Source of the DNA: an uncultured SAR86 cluster bacterium
Lineage (GTDB): Bacteria > Pseudomonadota > Gammaproteobacteria > Magnimaribacterales > AG-339-G14
Length of the DNA: 59,718 nucleotides
Direction of reading: 5' to 3'
Assembly (NCBI GenBank): GCA_902514645.1
Contig: CABXRO010000006.1
Span: 1-59,718 of the forward strand
Program-made: the position numbers and the translations under genes
The notes under the pieces: model-generated
Told to the model about the DNA's origin: nothing
The model's input: the letters and a program-made list of their open reading frames with translations, nothing else
The model's database searches: none
In this document: positions 1-8,804 of the stretch, piece after piece
Layout of the letters: each line of letters begins with the position of its first letter
How positions within the stretch are numbered: the first letter of the stretch is position 1

Positions 1-1
1 T

Positions 2-388
2 CTAATTTCGGTAAAAAAGTTTTCAGAAACTTATGAAACCTTCCATTTAATGTTTTTTTCTGCATTATTTGGATGTATTCCACTTTATTTGGGAAGTCTT
101 TTAGAGATTGGTCATTCTTTTCCTGAAACAGTCTTAGGGTGGTTAAATATTTTCTTTCAAGGCTTGTTCATTCAAATCGCAGGACAAGGCTTAATTATTT
201 ATGGACTGTCTCTAATAAGAGTACAATTTTCTTCATTAATACTTTTAGTCCAGCCGCTCACAGCAGCTTTTCTGGCTTTGTTACTATTTCAAGAAATGTT
301 CTTAATGCAGCAGATTTTCGGTGCTATTATTCTTTTAATTGGGATTTATTTAGCAGGAATTTCCGATCAGAAAACTATAAAGAATTAA
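2..388 (+). CDS. EamA-family (DMT) transporter, C-terminal part
   Basis: The reading frame is open from base 2, so the gene begins upstream of the window and only its last ~129 codons are seen. The visible part is strongly hydrophobic, with about four membrane spans and the loop pattern of the second EamA repeat (drug/metabolite transporter superfamily), ending in a short polar tail. Family members export or import small metabolites across the inner membrane; the substrate cannot be read from sequence. The stop codon abuts the ATG of the AtuA-like gene directly, so the two are probably co-transcribed. Confidence 0.75.
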   Translation, partial: LISVKKFSETYETFHLMFFSALFGCIPLYLGSLLEIGHSFPETVLGWLNIFFQGLFIQIAGQGLIIYGLSLIRVQFSSLILLVQPLTAAFLALLLFQEMFLMQQIFGAIILLIGIYLAGISDQKTIKN

Positions 389-2152
389 ATGTCAGAAGTA
401 ATAAAGATAGCAAATTGCAGTGGATTTTATGGAGACAATCTGTCCATCGCAAAAAAAATGGTTGAAGCCGGACCAATAGATGTTTTAACGGGAGATTATC
501 TTGCTGAATTGACGATGACTATTTTGTATAACCAGAAAATGAAAAGGGGAGAAGATCTAGGATATGTAGGAACCTTTTTAAAACAATTTAGAGATGTAGC
601 AAAACTCTGTGATGACAAAAAAATTAAGATTGTATCTAATGCAGGAGGTTTGAATCCTGCTTCAATGGCAGCTGAAGTTGAAAATATAATCAAAGAATTG
701 AAGCTTGATTTGAAGGTCGCTTACATTGAAGGTGACGATCTGATGCCTAGATTTGATGAATTATCTTCATCTGGAGAAAAGTTAAAAAATATTGATAAGA
801 ATAACGATCTTTTTTCTTATGAGAAAAAACCACTAACTGCGAATGCTTATTTAGGAGCTTGGGGCATTAAAGAGGCTCTAGATAATGGCGCTGATGTGGT
901 CATTTGCCCGAGAGTTACAGATGCTGCTGTAGTAATAGGTCCTGCAGCATGGAAATTTAATTGGTCAAGAAATGATTATGATCAGCTTGCCGGAGCCCTT
1001 GCAGCTGGACACATAATCGAATGCGGTGCTCAAGCCACTGGCGGTAATTATTCTTTTTTCAAAGAAGTTCCTTCTTTTAAAGACATTGGTTATCCAATAG
1101 CCGAAATAAACCAAGATGGTAGCTTTATAATTACTAAACATCCAAATACTGGAGGATTGGTTTCGGTTGGCACGGTCACAGCACAGCTTCTCTATGAGAT
1201 AGGTTCGCCTGCTTATGTAAATCCAGATGTTGTTTCCCATTTTGATACTTTAAAAATTGAACAAGAGTCTGAAGATAGAGTATTTATTTCTGGTTGTAGA
1301 GGAAGTAGTCCACCTAAAGATCACAAAGTTTGTATTAACCTTGCTGGAGGTTTTAGAAATGGTACTGAGTTGCTTCTAACAGGTTTAGATATTGAAGAAA
1401 AAGCTAAATTAATTACTGAAACTATTTTTGATTCGGTTGGTGGTAAAGAGCAGTTTGATAAGGTAGATATACAGTTACACAGAACTGACAAAGAAAATCC
1501 AGAAAGCAATGAACAGGCACAAGCCTTTCTTAGAATTGATGTGATGTCTCAAAACTCAGATTTAGTGGGAAGATTATTTAGCGCTAAAATAATTGAATTA
1601 GCTTTAGCAAACTTTCCAGGCTGGACAGGAAGAAGTGGAGTTGTCCCTAGCGGTCCTTATATTGAGTATTGGCCAGCTTTGGTTGATAGTAAATTTATAA
1701 AGGAAAAAGTGCATTTTGATGGCAAGATCATTGAAGTTATTCCAACTAGCCAACTGGGCTTTGAAGAAGTTTATTATCAAAAGGAACCTGCTGAAGTAAA
1801 ACAAATAGCTGAAAATCCTGATACGGAAATATTTTTTGGAGATATCTTTGGCACCAGATCTGGAGATAAAGGGGGTTGCGCTAATCTTGGTGTATGGAGT
1901 AAAAATCCAGAAGCTTATGGATTTTTATTTGATTTTTTAACTGTTGATAAATTGAAAGAATTACTTCCAGATTTAAAATCTTTTGAAATTGATAGATTTG
2001 AATTACCCAATATTTTATCTTTAAATTTTTATATTCATGGAATTTTGCAAGATGGAGTTTCTTCATCAACAAGGATGGATGGGCAGGCAAAGTCGTTAGG
2101 GGAATATTTAAGAGCAAAAAAAATAAATGTACCTAAAATTATTTTAAAATAA
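389..2152 (+). CDS. AtuA-like protein (DUF1446, acyclic terpene utilization family)
   Basis: This 587-residue protein has the usual AtuA length and layout: a large N-terminal DUF1446 domain with glycine-rich runs such as NAGGLNP, and a small C-terminal AtuA ferredoxin-like domain starting around residue 484 with the motif GTRSGDKGG. AtuA is needed for citronellol and geraniol catabolism in Pseudomonas, but its reaction is not established. The ATG follows the previous stop without a gap, and an enoyl-CoA hydratase gene follows after 6 bp. A carboxylase of the methylcrotonyl/geranyl-CoA type faces it, which supports a role in branched acyl-CoA breakdown. Whether the substrate is a terpene is inference. 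Confidence 0.85.
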   Translation: MSEVIKIANCSGFYGDNLSIAKKMVEAGPIDVLTGDYLAELTMTILYNQKMKRGEDLGYVGTFLKQFRDVAKLCDDKKIKIVSNAGGLNPASMAAEVENIIKELKLDLKVAYIEGDDLMPRFDELSSSGEKLKNIDKNNDLFSYEKKPLTANAYLGAWGIKEALDNGADVVICPRVTDAAVVIGPAAWKFNWSRNDYDQLAGALAAGHIIECGAQATGGNYSFFKEVPSFKDIGYPIAEINQDGSFIITKHPNTGGLVSVGTVTAQLLYEIGSPAYVNPDVVSHFDTLKIEQESEDRVFISGCRGSSPPKDHKVCINLAGGFRNGTELLLTGLDIEEKAKLITETIFDSVGGKEQFDKVDIQLHRTDKENPESNEQAQAFLRIDVMSQNSDLVGRLFSAKIIELALANFPGWTGRSGVVPSGPYIEYWPALVDSKFIKEKVHFDGKIIEVIPTSQLGFEEVYYQKEPAEVKQIAENPDTEIFFGDIFGTRSGDKGGCANLGVWSKNPEAYGFLFDFLTVDKLKELLPDLKSFEIDRFELPNILSLNFYIHGILQDGVSSSTRMDGQAKSLGEYLRAKKINVPKIILK

Positions 2153-2158
2153 GATGAA

Positions 2159-2950
2159 ATGACAAGTAAAAAACTTTCAATAGAAAATCTAACTTTTCAA
2201 GCAACAAAAATAGATGTTTCTAACCACATTTTAACTATTATCCTGAACAGACCCGAAAAGAAAAATGCGCTAAACAATGTAATGATGAATGAAATTAATT
2301 ATGCTCTTGCATATGCCAAACAAGAAAGAGCCATAAGAGTTGTAATTATTGCAGCGGAAGGAGATGTTTTTTGTGCAGGAGCAGATTTAAATAGAAAACA
2401 GGAAGAATCTAACGTTCCTAGACTTGAGGGATCAGACGACATAAGTCTCTCAATTAGGCATTTGTATAAACCTGTTATTTGTAAGATTCAAGGATCGGTT
2501 CATGCTGGTGCTCTTTTGATGGTTACAAATTGCACTCATGCAATTGCTGTTGAATCTGCAAAGTTTTCGGCTCCTGAAATTCTTCGTGGGGTTTGGCCTC
2601 ATATGGTTATGGCAGGATTATTTAGAGTTATGCCTAAGAGAGTTGGATTAGATTTTTGTATGCGTGGTCAAGCGATAGATGCTAATAAAGCTCAAGAGTG
2701 GGGATTGATTAATGAATCTGTAAAATCTGAAGCTTTAGACGAAACTGTTGCTAAATTAGCAAAGGATTTAGCCAGTCTTGCACCCGGCACAATGCAATTT
2801 GGTCTTGAAGCATATATAAATCAAGATAATATGAATTTTGATGAAGCATTACCTTATTTAGGAAAAAAAAGCGCTGAAACTTTTGCTGGTCCTGATGCCA
2901 AAGAGGGAATTGCTGCTTTTTTAGAGAAAAGAGAGCCCAAATGGGATTAA
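2159..2950 (+). CDS. Enoyl-CoA hydratase/isomerase (crotonase family)
   Basis: The 263-residue protein shows the crotonase pattern: an early ILNRPEKKNAL segment, the oxyanion-hole stretch FCAGADLN near residue 70, and the second oxyanion loop near residue 112 (GSVHAGALL), followed by SAPEILRG with the acidic residue expected near the active site. It would hydrate an enoyl-CoA; AtuE and LiuC, next to carboxylases in the terpene and leucine pathways, are the obvious comparisons. It follows the AtuA-like gene after 6 bp in the same operon. Its last four bases are shared with the stop of the converging carboxylase gene. The exact substrate is not visible. Confidence 0.85.
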   Translation: MTSKKLSIENLTFQATKIDVSNHILTIILNRPEKKNALNNVMMNEINYALAYAKQERAIRVVIIAAEGDVFCAGADLNRKQEESNVPRLEGSDDISLSIRHLYKPVICKIQGSVHAGALLMVTNCTHAIAVESAKFSAPEILRGVWPHMVMAGLFRVMPKRVGLDFCMRGQAIDANKAQEWGLINESVKSEALDETVAKLAKDLASLAPGTMQFGLEAYINQDNMNFDEALPYLGKKSAETFAGPDAKEGIAAFLEKREPKWD

Positions 2951-4866
2951 TCCAAAACAACTAAGGTCTGGCCATTTTCTACTTGTTCACCTTTAGAAAC
3001 TAAAATATTTTTAATTTTTCCAGAAGACGGAGCACTTACTTTATGCTCCATTTTCATCGCCTCTAAGATAATCAAAGTATCTCCTTTTTTAACGGAGGAA
3101 CCTTTTTTAATTTGAACTTCTACTACCTTTCCTGGCATTGGTGCATTTAGACCACCTTCAATTGTTCCTGAATCTTTAACTTCAAATTTAGGTAAAACAT
3201 TAAAAAGCAAATCTCCCTTATAGGTATGAATCAATAAAAGATTATCTTCAAAAGATACTTTTGATCTAAGTCTGGATCCTGATATTTCTACATCTATGAA
3301 ATTATCTTGCCAATCATAAACGGTTGCTAATTCTGAATCAGAAAATTCAAACTTACCATCTCTTGATTTTTTATAGTTAATAACGAAATTTGTATCCTTT
3401 AAAGAAAGTTTAACTTCCTGAAAAGGTAACCTTGCATTGTTCCATCCTGAATCCATATTGGTTAAAACAGAAGCGTTTTCTCTATTCAATCCTTGAATCC
3501 ATAAACTTGCTGCTTTTGCATAATTTTTTATTTCTTCTGCGGAAAGGTCTACTTCTCCACTTAGTTTTTCTTTTTCGATGAAATCAGTAGTAGTAGCACC
3601 TTTTAGAAATTTCTCAGATCTTAAAATAGCTATTAAGAATTCTCGATTTGTTTGCATTCCACCAAAGTGACTATTTTCTAAAGCAAGAGCCAATTTTTTT
3701 GCAGCTTCTGTTCTAGTTTCTCCATAAGAAATAACTTTAGCTAGCATTGGATCAAAATCAGGAGTAATGATTGATCCTGATTCAATTCCTACATCCCATC
3801 TAACGAGAGGATCATCTGCCGGTAAAAAAGAAATCATTTTTCCAGTTACTGGTAAAAAATCATTATTTGGATCTTCAGCATACAGTCTCACTTCTATAGA
3901 ACTTCCAAACCAATCTATATCGGATTGGTCAAAACCTAGAGACTCACCTTCGGCTATTCTGAGCTGTTCTTTTACAAGATCAATTCCGGTAACTTCTTCA
4001 GTAACAGGGTGTTCAACTTGAAGCCTAGTATTAACCTCAAGAAACCAAAATTCTTTTGTCTTTTCATCAACCAGAAATTCTACAGTCCCAGCCGATTCAT
4101 ACTTTAATTTGGAAGCTAACTTTATGGCAGCATCTCCCATCTTTTCTCTCATGGAATCATCAACCATAGGCGAGGGCGACTCTTCAACTACCTTTTGATG
4201 TCTCCTTTGAATTGAACATTCTCTTTCTCCTAAATGAACCAAATTACCATAGGAATCACCGAGGATTTGTATTTCTATGTGTCTAGATTTTTTAATGTAT
4301 CTTTCTAAAAAAACTCTCTTATCGCCAAAGCCACCCTCAGCTTCTCTCTCTGCAGAAGCAATGGATTCTTTCAAATCCTTTGAACTTTTGACAATACGCA
4401 TACCCTTACCACCACCTCCTGCGGCAGCTTTAACAAGAATAGGATAACCAATTTTGTTTGCATCTTTAGCCGAAGAACCTGAAGGTAAGATGGGGACACC
4501 GGCTTTTTCTGCTAATGTTTTAGCAGTAATTTTATCTCCCATTTTTTTTATGGCATTTGCAGAAGGACCTACCCACTTCATTCCTGCCTTTTTTACATTA
4601 TTAGCAAAATTAGCATTTTCAGATAAAAATCCATATCCAGGATGAATTGCATCTACATTATTTTCTTTAGCGATTTCTAAAATTTCTTTAGCATTAAGAT
4701 ATGAATCTGAAAGTTTAAAAGACTGATCTGCCTCTCTAACATAAGGAGTATTTTTATCAGCCTCTGTATAAATAGCTACACAGGTTATTCCCATGTCGTG
4801 AGCACTTTTTATGATTCTACTTGCGATTTCTCCTCTGTTTGAAATTAACAATTTTTTAATTGTCAT
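2947..4866 (-). CDS. Acyl-CoA carboxylase alpha subunit (biotin carboxylase plus BCCP; MCC/GCC type)
   Basis: A 639-residue subunit carrying an N-terminal biotin carboxylase with RGEIA (residues 11-15), HPGYGFLSE (75-83) and the ATP-grasp glycine loop GGGGKG (150-155), then a C-terminal biotinyl domain with EAMKM, where Lys605 is the expected biotinylated residue. It carboxylates biotin with ATP and bicarbonate and hands the carboxyl group to the beta subunit. The size and the biotinyl domain on the same chain match LiuD (methylcrotonyl-CoA) and AtuF (geranyl-CoA). The start overlaps the beta-subunit stop as ATGA, indicating translational coupling. The AtuA-like neighbour favours but does not prove the geranyl branch. 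Confidence 0.9.
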   Translation of the reverse strand: MTIKKLLISNRGEIASRIIKSAHDMGITCVAIYTEADKNTPYVREADQSFKLSDSYLNAKEILEIAKENNVDAIHPGYGFLSENANFANNVKKAGMKWVGPSANAIKKMGDKITAKTLAEKAGVPILPSGSSAKDANKIGYPILVKAAAGGGGKGMRIVKSSKDLKESIASAEREAEGGFGDKRVFLERYIKKSRHIEIQILGDSYGNLVHLGERECSIQRRHQKVVEESPSPMVDDSMREKMGDAAIKLASKLKYESAGTVEFLVDEKTKEFWFLEVNTRLQVEHPVTEEVTGIDLVKEQLRIAEGESLGFDQSDIDWFGSSIEVRLYAEDPNNDFLPVTGKMISFLPADDPLVRWDVGIESGSIITPDFDPMLAKVISYGETRTEAAKKLALALENSHFGGMQTNREFLIAILRSEKFLKGATTTDFIEKEKLSGEVDLSAEEIKNYAKAASLWIQGLNRENASVLTNMDSGWNNARLPFQEVKLSLKDTNFVINYKKSRDGKFEFSDSELATVYDWQDNFIDVEISGSRLRSKVSFEDNLLLIHTYKGDLLFNVLPKFEVKDSGTIEGGLNAPMPGKVVEVQIKKGSSVKKGDTLIILEAMKMEHKVSAPSSGKIKNILVSKGEQVENGQTLVVLD

Positions 4867-6494
4867 AACCTAAATACCCCAAATCCTTCTGATCCTTTAA
4901 CTTCTTTATTATTTACAATCGATAAACACATTCCCAATACATTTCTCGTATCTCGGGGATCTATAATTCCATCATCACTAATAACGCTTGTAGCTCTCAA
5001 AGCTTTGGAACCCTTGTCATGAGAGATTTGTTGATTCTTAACAATTTCTGCGTCAGCTTTTTCATCAAATTTAAGACCTTTTCTTGCAGCTTGACCTCTT
5101 CTTACGATAGACATCACACCTGCAATAACTTCTCCACCCATTACCGCAATTTTTGCCGTTGGCCATAGAAAAGTGAAAGAATTCCCAAATTCTCTTCCAG
5201 ACATTGCATAAGTTCCAGCCCCATATGAATTACCTACTATCACGGTAAGATGTGGAACGTTTGAATTTGAAACAGCATTTAACATTTGAGCTCCTTTTTT
5301 GATGGAACCATCTTGTTCATAATCTTTTCCAACCATAAATCCAGTAATATTTTGAAGAAAAACTAAAGGCAAATTTCTTTTGTTACATAGTTGTATGAAG
5401 TGGGCTGCTTTTTGAGAAGCATCAGGAAAAAGCATACCGTTATTTCCAAGCACGCCTACTGGGTATCCATGAATGGAAATAAAACCACAAATTATTGTCG
5501 GTCCAAAAAGCGGTTTGAATTCTTCGAACTTTGATCCGTCAGAGATACGACCGATTATTTCTCTGATATCAAAAGGAGTCTTTAAACTTGGCTCGATAAT
5601 CCCCAATAAGTCTTCTTGACTGTATTTTGGAGGAGCTATTTCAAATCGAGGATTATTTCCTTCTTTATCCCAATTTAAATGAGACATCACCTCTCGGGCA
5701 ATTCTTATTCCGTCTAAATCATCTTCAGCTAAATATTCAGCTAAACCAGATTTTTCTGCATGCATTTTTGCGCCCCCAATATCTTCTCTGGAAGAAATTT
5801 CACCAGTTGCCATTTGAACTAAGGGCGGACCTGCGAGAGCAACATCTGCTTGGTTTTTAACAAAAATATTATAGTCTGACATCCCAGGTTGATAAGCTCC
5901 ACCGGCGGTAGCAGTTCCGAAAGCAACAGTTACAGTTGGAATGTTTAGCTTTGAAAGCTCCGTGATTTCATAAAATTGTCTACCTGATTCAGCAAAATGA
6001 CCCATTCCACCAACAGCAGCTCCAGCTCTAGGACGTAAATCACCTCCAGCAGACTCAACAAATTGAATGAAAGGAATTCGACAATCTCGTGCAATTTGCA
6101 TGCATCTCATCCATTTTTTTACAGAGTAAAAATGCATTGCTCCTGCAAGAACAGTAGGGTCATTAGCAAAAATTACACATTCGATTCCTGAAGATACTCC
6201 AATACCGGCAAAAGCACCGCCACCGATAGGGTATTCAGATTTATAGGCCGCTAAACCGCTAATTTCTAAAAAAGGACTATCTGGGTCCAAGAAGTGGAAA
6301 ACTCTTTCTCGAACTGGAAGTTTTCCCCTTGCTGCCAACCTTTTATGATGATCTGGACCACCACCTGCTTCAGCTTCATCTAATAGTCCATTTAATTCGG
6401 AAATCATCTCAAGCATGGATGACTTGTTGTTCTCAAATTCTTCAGAATTTAAATTTAGTTTAGATTGAAAAGGTTGAGATTCTAGTTGTTTCAT
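4863..6494 (-). CDS. Acyl-CoA carboxylase beta subunit (carboxyltransferase; MCC/GCC type)
   Basis: A 543-residue carboxyltransferase with N- and C-terminal crotonase-like halves. Recognisable segments are AGGAYQPG (197-204), GGAKMHAEKSG (240-250) in the N half and GNNGMLFPDASQKAAHF around 355 in the C half. It moves the carboxyl group from biotin to the gamma carbon of a methylcrotonyl-type acyl-CoA, forming a 6+6 complex with the alpha subunit in known relatives. It is the first gene of a two-gene minus-strand operon and overlaps the alpha gene by 4 bp. LiuB and AtuC are the candidate orthologues. Confidence 0.9.
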   Translation of the reverse strand: MKQLESQPFQSKLNLNSEEFENNKSSMLEMISELNGLLDEAEAGGGPDHHKRLAARGKLPVRERVFHFLDPDSPFLEISGLAAYKSEYPIGGGAFAGIGVSSGIECVIFANDPTVLAGAMHFYSVKKWMRCMQIARDCRIPFIQFVESAGGDLRPRAGAAVGGMGHFAESGRQFYEITELSKLNIPTVTVAFGTATAGGAYQPGMSDYNIFVKNQADVALAGPPLVQMATGEISSREDIGGAKMHAEKSGLAEYLAEDDLDGIRIAREVMSHLNWDKEGNNPRFEIAPPKYSQEDLLGIIEPSLKTPFDIREIIGRISDGSKFEEFKPLFGPTIICGFISIHGYPVGVLGNNGMLFPDASQKAAHFIQLCNKRNLPLVFLQNITGFMVGKDYEQDGSIKKGAQMLNAVSNSNVPHLTVIVGNSYGAGTYAMSGREFGNSFTFLWPTAKIAVMGGEVIAGVMSIVRRGQAARKGLKFDEKADAEIVKNQQISHDKGSKALRATSVISDDGIIDPRDTRNVLGMCLSIVNNKEVKGSEGFGVFRL

Positions 6495-6564
6495 TACTTC
6501 TTTATAAAGGAAAAAATATGCACTAATTTGTTCACATTGTCCATTTGATTATATTTAATTTGGG

Positions 6565-6570
6565 TATAAT
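6565..6570 (+). promoter_or_regulatory. -10 box of the tRNA-Val promoter
   Basis: A perfect TATAAT lies 12 bp upstream of the first tRNA base. A TTGATT at 6545-6550 is the nearest -35-like hexamer, but its 14-bp spacing is short, so the -35 is uncertain. Confidence 0.6.
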
Positions 6571-6582
6571 GCTTTCTCTTTT

Positions 6583-6658
6583 GGGCGACTAACTCAATTG
6601 GTAGAGTGCCACCCTTACAAGGTGGAAGTTACAGGTTCAAGTCCTGTGTCGCCCACCA
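6583..6658 (+). tRNA. tRNA-Val (anticodon TAC)
   Basis: A full cloverleaf can be drawn. The acceptor stem is GGGCGAC/GTCGCCC, the anticodon stem CCACC/GGTGG encloses TAC at 6616-6618, the T loop begins TTCAA, and CCA is encoded at 6656-6658. The anticodon reads GUA valine codons. It stands alone, with its own -10 box, between the divergent carboxylase operon and the phoD-like gene. Confidence 0.96.
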
Positions 6659-6715
6659 TCTATAAAAATATAATTTTTTAATTGGCATATTTTTTTTGAG
6701 TGTTAAATTAACCTT

Positions 6716-8311
6716 GTGAATAAATACAGAAGAAAATTTCTAAAAAGTTTAGCCTTACTTTTACTTTTTTTACCCATACGTATTTTTCCCTCACTAAATA
6801 AGGAATCAGTTATTTCTTTTAAGTATGGTGTGGCAAGCGGGGATCCTACAAATACTAATGTAATTTTATGGACAAAAATCTTACCAATGGGTAATCCAGA
6901 AATTCGAGTTAGGTGGGAACTTTCAAGTGCCAATGATTTTTCAAACCTCATTACTTATGGACATGTCAGGACAAATTCTAAAAAAGACTATTCGGTGAAG
7001 GTTGATGTAAAAATTCCAAAACAATTCAATGGTAAAAAGCTTTATTACCGATTCTTAGCAGACGGTAAAACTTCTGATATCGGAATGACCTCCACCTTAC
7101 CAAATGAAAATCCAAATAATTTTAATATTGCTTTTTGCAGCTGCTCAAATTATCCAGCAGGATATTTTAATGCATATAAAGAGATAGCAAAAAATAAAAA
7201 AATTGATTTAGTCCTGCATCTTGGAGACTATCTCTATGAATATGGACATGGCGGTTATGCCTCAAAAGATGCAGAAAAAATGGGCAGAGTGGTAAATCCA
7301 AAACATGAAATGGTTTCATTAGATGATTATCGAAAAAGGTATGCGACTTATAGATCTGATCCCGATCTGAAATTATTACATCAAAAAAAACCCATGATTT
7401 CTGTTTGGGACGATCATGAATTTACTAATGATAGTTGGCAGAAAGGCGCTCAAAACCATTCAAACGACGAAGGAACATTTGCTGATAGAAAAAAGAATGC
7501 TTTTCAGGCTTATTTCGAATGGATGCCAATTCGTGAAAAAGGTAGAAAAGATAAAATTTGGAGAAATTTTAGAGTCGGGAACCTATTAAATTTGATGATG
7601 TTGGATACCAGGTCCTACGAAAGAGATAGACAATTGGACATAGAAAAATACTTTATTGGAAATTCTTTTAATAAAAATTCTTATTTAAAAGATCTTAACA
7701 AACCAAGAAAACTTCTTGGCAAAGAGCAATTCAACTGGATAAGAACAAAAGTAGATAATTCTTTTAAGTGGTCTATTTTTGGACAGCAAATTTTAATAGG
7801 ACCAAAATATTTACCTAAGATATTTCAAGCTGTTGACAAAGAAAACTTCCCTAAATTTCTCCATAAATATTTATCATTAGCTGGTACTGAAATTCCTTAT
7901 AATACTGATCAATGGGATGGATACCCTAAAGAGAGGGAAAAGTTTTACAAAGCTATAAGCAATTCTCAATCCAACCTCATTCTTGCCGGAGATTCCCATA
8001 ACTCTTGGCTTTCAAATTTATTTGATAAAAATAATAACTTTGTTGGTATTGAAATAGGGGCTCCCTCTATCACATCTCCAAACTTTGTTGATACATTCGG
8101 AGAATTTACAGATTCTCTGGACAAATCATTTGTTGACTCTAACAAAGATCTTATTTGGACTAACGGAAAGAATAAAGGCTATGTAGAACTTAATATTTAT
8201 TCAGAATTTGTAAATGTTAAATTCAATTTTGTTTCTTCGGTTAAGTCTAAAAATTATAAAAATTTAAAGCCTGTAACTTTTAAAATTAATCATAGCGAAG
8301 CTATCAGTTAG
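6716..8311 (+). CDS. phoD: PhoD-type alkaline phosphatase/phosphodiesterase, Tat-exported
   Basis: The 531-residue protein starts with GTG and shows a twin-arginine signal, RRKFLK at residues 5-10, before a hydrophobic stretch, as in Bacillus PhoD, the classic Tat substrate. PhoD features follow: GVASGDPTNTNVILW at 38-52, metal-ligand segments HLGDYLYE (~168), WDDHEFTND (~231) and GDSHNSW (~425). It would release phosphate from phosphomono- or diesters in the periplasm with Ca2+/Fe3+ as cofactors in known members. No good Shine-Dalgarno precedes the GTG. No Pho box was found upstream, so phosphate control is not visible here. Confidence 0.88.
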   Translation: MNKYRRKFLKSLALLLLFLPIRIFPSLNKESVISFKYGVASGDPTNTNVILWTKILPMGNPEIRVRWELSSANDFSNLITYGHVRTNSKKDYSVKVDVKIPKQFNGKKLYYRFLADGKTSDIGMTSTLPNENPNNFNIAFCSCSNYPAGYFNAYKEIAKNKKIDLVLHLGDYLYEYGHGGYASKDAEKMGRVVNPKHEMVSLDDYRKRYATYRSDPDLKLLHQKKPMISVWDDHEFTNDSWQKGAQNHSNDEGTFADRKKNAFQAYFEWMPIREKGRKDKIWRNFRVGNLLNLMMLDTRSYERDRQLDIEKYFIGNSFNKNSYLKDLNKPRKLLGKEQFNWIRTKVDNSFKWSIFGQQILIGPKYLPKIFQAVDKENFPKFLHKYLSLAGTEIPYNTDQWDGYPKEREKFYKAISNSQSNLILAGDSHNSWLSNLFDKNNNFVGIEIGAPSITSPNFVDTFGEFTDSLDKSFVDSNKDLIWTNGKNKGYVELNIYSEFVNVKFNFVSSVKSKNYKNLKPVTFKINHSEAIS

Positions 8312-8359
8312 ATATGATTTTTAAATTATTTTTGTAAGTTACTTTCCTTTCATACTATG

Positions 8360-8365
8360 TATAAT
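8360..8365 (+). promoter_or_regulatory. -10 box of the tRNA-Asp/panD transcript
   Basis: A perfect TATAAT lies 14 bp upstream of the tRNA-Asp 5' end. No convincing -35 hexamer sits at standard spacing. It probably drives tRNA-Asp together with panD, since only 7 bp separate them. Confidence 0.5.
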
Positions 8366-8379
8366 TGTTTTCCTAAATT

Positions 8380-8458
8380 GGACCGGTAGTTCAGTTCTGG
8401 TTAGAACGCCGCCCTGTCACGGCGGAGGTCGCGGGTTCGAGCCCCGTCCGGTCCGCCA
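8380..8458 (+). tRNA. tRNA-Asp (anticodon GTC)
   Basis: The acceptor stem GGACCGG pairs with CCGGTCC, the anticodon stem CCGCC/GGCGG encloses GTC at 8416-8418, the discriminator is G, and CCA is encoded at 8456-8458. The panD start codon lies only 7 bp after the CCA, so tRNA processing would define the 5' end of the panD message. Confidence 0.96.
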
Positions 8459-8465
8459 TTAAAAT

Positions 8466-8795
8466 ATGTACATTACTGTTCTTAAATCTAAGTTACATAG
8501 AGTAAAGGTTTCTTCTACAAACATTGACTACGATGGTTCTTGCGGAATTGATAAGGACTGGATGGTCGCTCTTGATATAAAAGAATATGAACAAGTTCAT
8601 ATCTATAATATTTCAAACGGGAATAGATTTGTTACCTATGCCTTTTCTGAAGAGCCCGGAAGCAAAAAGATTTCTCTAAATGGCGCTGCTGCCCATAAAG
8701 CAAATACTGGAGATTTAATAATCGTATGTACCTACATGATGGGTAATAAAGATGATAAATTTCAAGAACCAAAGATTTTAAAAATTGAAGATTAG
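8466..8795 (+). CDS. panD: Aspartate 1-decarboxylase
   Basis: At 109 residues this matches PanD along its whole length: KLHRVKV near the start, the self-cleavage site Gly24-Ser25 in YDGSC (Ser25 becomes the pyruvoyl group), NGAAAHKA in the middle, and a short C-terminus. It makes beta-alanine from aspartate for pantothenate and CoA synthesis. Unusually for this gene, it sits 7 bp after tRNA-Asp with no Shine-Dalgarno in the gap. The SDR gene follows 9 bp later behind GGAGATTAGG. Confidence 0.95.
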   Translation: MYITVLKSKLHRVKVSSTNIDYDGSCGIDKDWMVALDIKEYEQVHIYNISNGNRFVTYAFSEEPGSKKISLNGAAAHKANTGDLIIVCTYMMGNKDDKFQEPKILKIED

Positions 8796-8804
8796 GAGAT
8801 TAGG

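Noticed and set aside
965-1240. Antisense open frames inside long genes (also at 3767-4021, 9975-10238, 26222-26479, 26735-27010 and others)
   Set aside because: They lie opposite well-recognised conserved proteins, lack family features and ribosome sites, and are explained as shadow frames.
6659-8379. Pho box controlling phoD (and one for psiE)
   Set aside because: No pair of CTGTCA-like repeats with 11-bp spacing was found upstream of either gene.
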